Below are positions 5,042 through 5,711 of a DNA stretch of 5,711 nucleotides, piece by piece. Every line of letters starts with the position of its first letter. Within the stretch, counting starts at the first letter, position 1. The DNA comes from Clostridia bacterium (GTDB lineage Bacteria; Bacillota; Clostridia; Oscillospirales; Acutalibacteraceae). The notes beneath the pieces were generated by a model. The model had not been told where the DNA came from. It saw only the letters and a list, made by a program, of their open reading frames with translations, and ran no database searches. The stretch covers positions 1 through 5,711 of the forward strand of contig JAFYJR010000097.1 in NCBI GenBank assembly GCA_017538005.1, read 5' to 3'. The position numbers and the translations under genes are program-made.

Positions 5042-5682
5042 CTCTTCTTCGCCTTTGACTTTTTCTTTTCAGGCTCCGCCGAAGCTTCAGGCTCCGGCGG
5101 AGCTTCTTCTTTGCCGTAACGCAGGGAACCGTCTGTGTAAACCGCTATTTCCTCGAGATTTGCAATTACATATGCCTGCGCATTCAAATCGTAATAATTC
5201 TTAACAATCATCTCACCATGCCGGTCTTCTTTTTTTGTGTTGATTCCGAGGCGATTGCCTTCTTCAGTTGCGATTCGGGCTCTTTTTCCTCGCTCATCAA
5301 CAATTGTTTTCAAAAGACCCTGTGCCTCAAGCCACTGTGCCATTTTAACAGCTGAAATCGGCTGCACATTTTTATCCAGAACACTCTCAACCCGTTTGGA
5401 AATGACGGATATCGATACCGGTGTATCAGACATAACTATAACGCTCTTTTGCGCAAGAGTAATGGCAAAAGGATATATAGGGCGGTTTCTTTCCACGCCT
5501 ATTTTGCACCCGTTGGCGATATATTCGCCGATGATATCTGCAGCAAGAGAAAAGGCTCTGCAGAGAAAAACATTATTCAATGTTGAATCGTCGGCTACAT
5601 CTTCTCCCGTTGTAGGATCTATTCCCTGCGCGAGTTTCTCAAGATAAAGTTTTGTTGTGTAGATCCTGTCATTATCTGTCAT
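5038..5682 (-). CDS. Conserved-looking hypothetical protein with probable winged-helix region and Lys-rich tail
   Basis: This 214-residue protein has no signal peptide or membrane segment, so it is probably cytoplasmic. The N-terminus includes 'YLEKLAQGIDPTTGE' (13-27) and 'DSTLNNVFLCRAF' (32-44), a pattern I recall from uncharacterised Firmicutes proteins without being able to name the family. Residues about 89-147 look like a winged helix: 'ISVISKRVESVL' followed by 'ISAVKMAQWLEAQGLL' (109-124) as a recognition-type helix, a basic turn 'ERGKRARIATEEG' (130-142), and 'NRLGI'. The tail from 191 is low complexity, rich in Pro, Glu and Ala, then Lys. A role in binding nucleic acid is possible but unproven. 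The ATG has AGGAGG at 5690-5695 with a 7-base spacer. The gene converges on the PBP gene with a 4-base overlap of stop codons. Confidence 0.82.
   Translation of the reverse strand: MTDNDRIYTTKLYLEKLAQGIDPTTGEDVADDSTLNNVFLCRAFSLAADIIGEYIANGCKIGVERNRPIYPFAITLAQKSVIVMSDTPVSISVISKRVESVLDKNVQPISAVKMAQWLEAQGLLKTIVDERGKRARIATEEGNRLGINTKKEDRHGEMIVKNYYDLNAQAYVIANLEEIAVYTDGSLRYGKEEAPPEPEASAEPEKKKSKAKKS
5073..5112 (+). terminator. Likely terminator of the FHA-SEDS-PBP operon, inside the convergent gene
   Basis: A perfect 9-bp GC-rich stem (GCTCCGCCG at 5073-5081 with CGGCGGAGC at 5095-5103) encloses a 13-base loop and is followed by TTCTTCTTT. It starts 31 bases after the PBP stop codon. On the minus strand the bases after the stem are A-rich, so it can only work as an intrinsic terminator in the plus direction. 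The loop is longer and the T-run less pure than ideal. The stem also encodes the Pro/Glu/Ala-rich tail of the convergent protein. Confidence 0.55.
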
Positions 5683-5689
5683 TTTTATT

Positions 5690-5695
5690 CCTCCT
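5690..5695 (-). promoter_or_regulatory. Ribosome binding site of the convergent hypothetical gene
   Basis: AGGAGG on the minus strand, 7 bases before the ATG at 5682. Confidence 0.8.
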
Positions 5696-5702
5696 CAGAA
5701 AG

Positions 5703-5708
5703 ATAATA
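5703..5708 (-). promoter_or_regulatory. Possible -10 box for the convergent hypothetical gene
   Basis: TATTAT on the minus strand matches 5 of 6 consensus bases and would place the transcript start near 5696, almost on the ribosome binding site. The -35 region lies outside the window, so this is weak. Confidence 0.25.
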
Positions 5709-5711
5709 AAA

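Noticed and set aside
5004..5647. Plus-strand open frames opposite the convergent hypothetical gene
   Set aside because: No ribosome binding site and low-complexity Ser/Leu-rich products; the minus-strand gene has a strong AGGAGG and coherent protein features.

Overview
The window looks like a chromosomal segment from a Gram-positive anaerobe of the Firmicutes, most likely class Clostridia. Three things suggest this: strong AGGAGG-type ribosome binding sites before every gene, GTG and TTG starts mixed with ATG, and a gene set (DUF975 membrane protein, YfbR-like HD phosphatase, FHA + SEDS + class B PBP) that I associate with Clostridia. This placement is inference from gene content; no marker gene is present.

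Left part (1-1500, minus strand). Reading leftwards from a divergent control region there is a 59-residue single-pass membrane microprotein (1295-1474), a hairpin terminator (1260-1281), a YfbR-type 5'-deoxynucleotidase (649-1233), and a DUF975 membrane protein (start at 635, running off the left edge). The terminator sits directly before the yfbR ribosome binding site, so yfbR and the DUF975 gene probably depend on read-through or on a separate weak promoter.

Centre (1475-1619). This 145-bp divergent intergenic region holds a good sigma-A promoter for the plus-strand operon, a TATAAT box for the minus-strand genes, and between them a perfect 10-bp direct repeat with an 11-bp period. That layout resembles an OmpR/PhoB-family response regulator site.

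Right part (1620-5041, plus strand). A tightly coupled three-gene operon encodes a membrane-anchored protein with two FHA domains, a SEDS (FtsW/RodA/SpoVE) polymerase, and a short class B penicillin-binding protein. SEDS and bPBP proteins form a paired glycosyltransferase/transpeptidase for peptidoglycan. The FHA protein could tie that pair to Ser/Thr-kinase signalling, as in the actinobacterial fhaA/fhaB-rodA-pbpA locus. A convergent gene of unknown function (5038-5682, minus) overlaps the PBP stop codon, and the likely operon terminator lies inside its coding sequence.

All of the window is accounted for by these six genes and the control regions between them. I saw no tRNA, rRNA, CRISPR array, insertion sequence or prophage signature.
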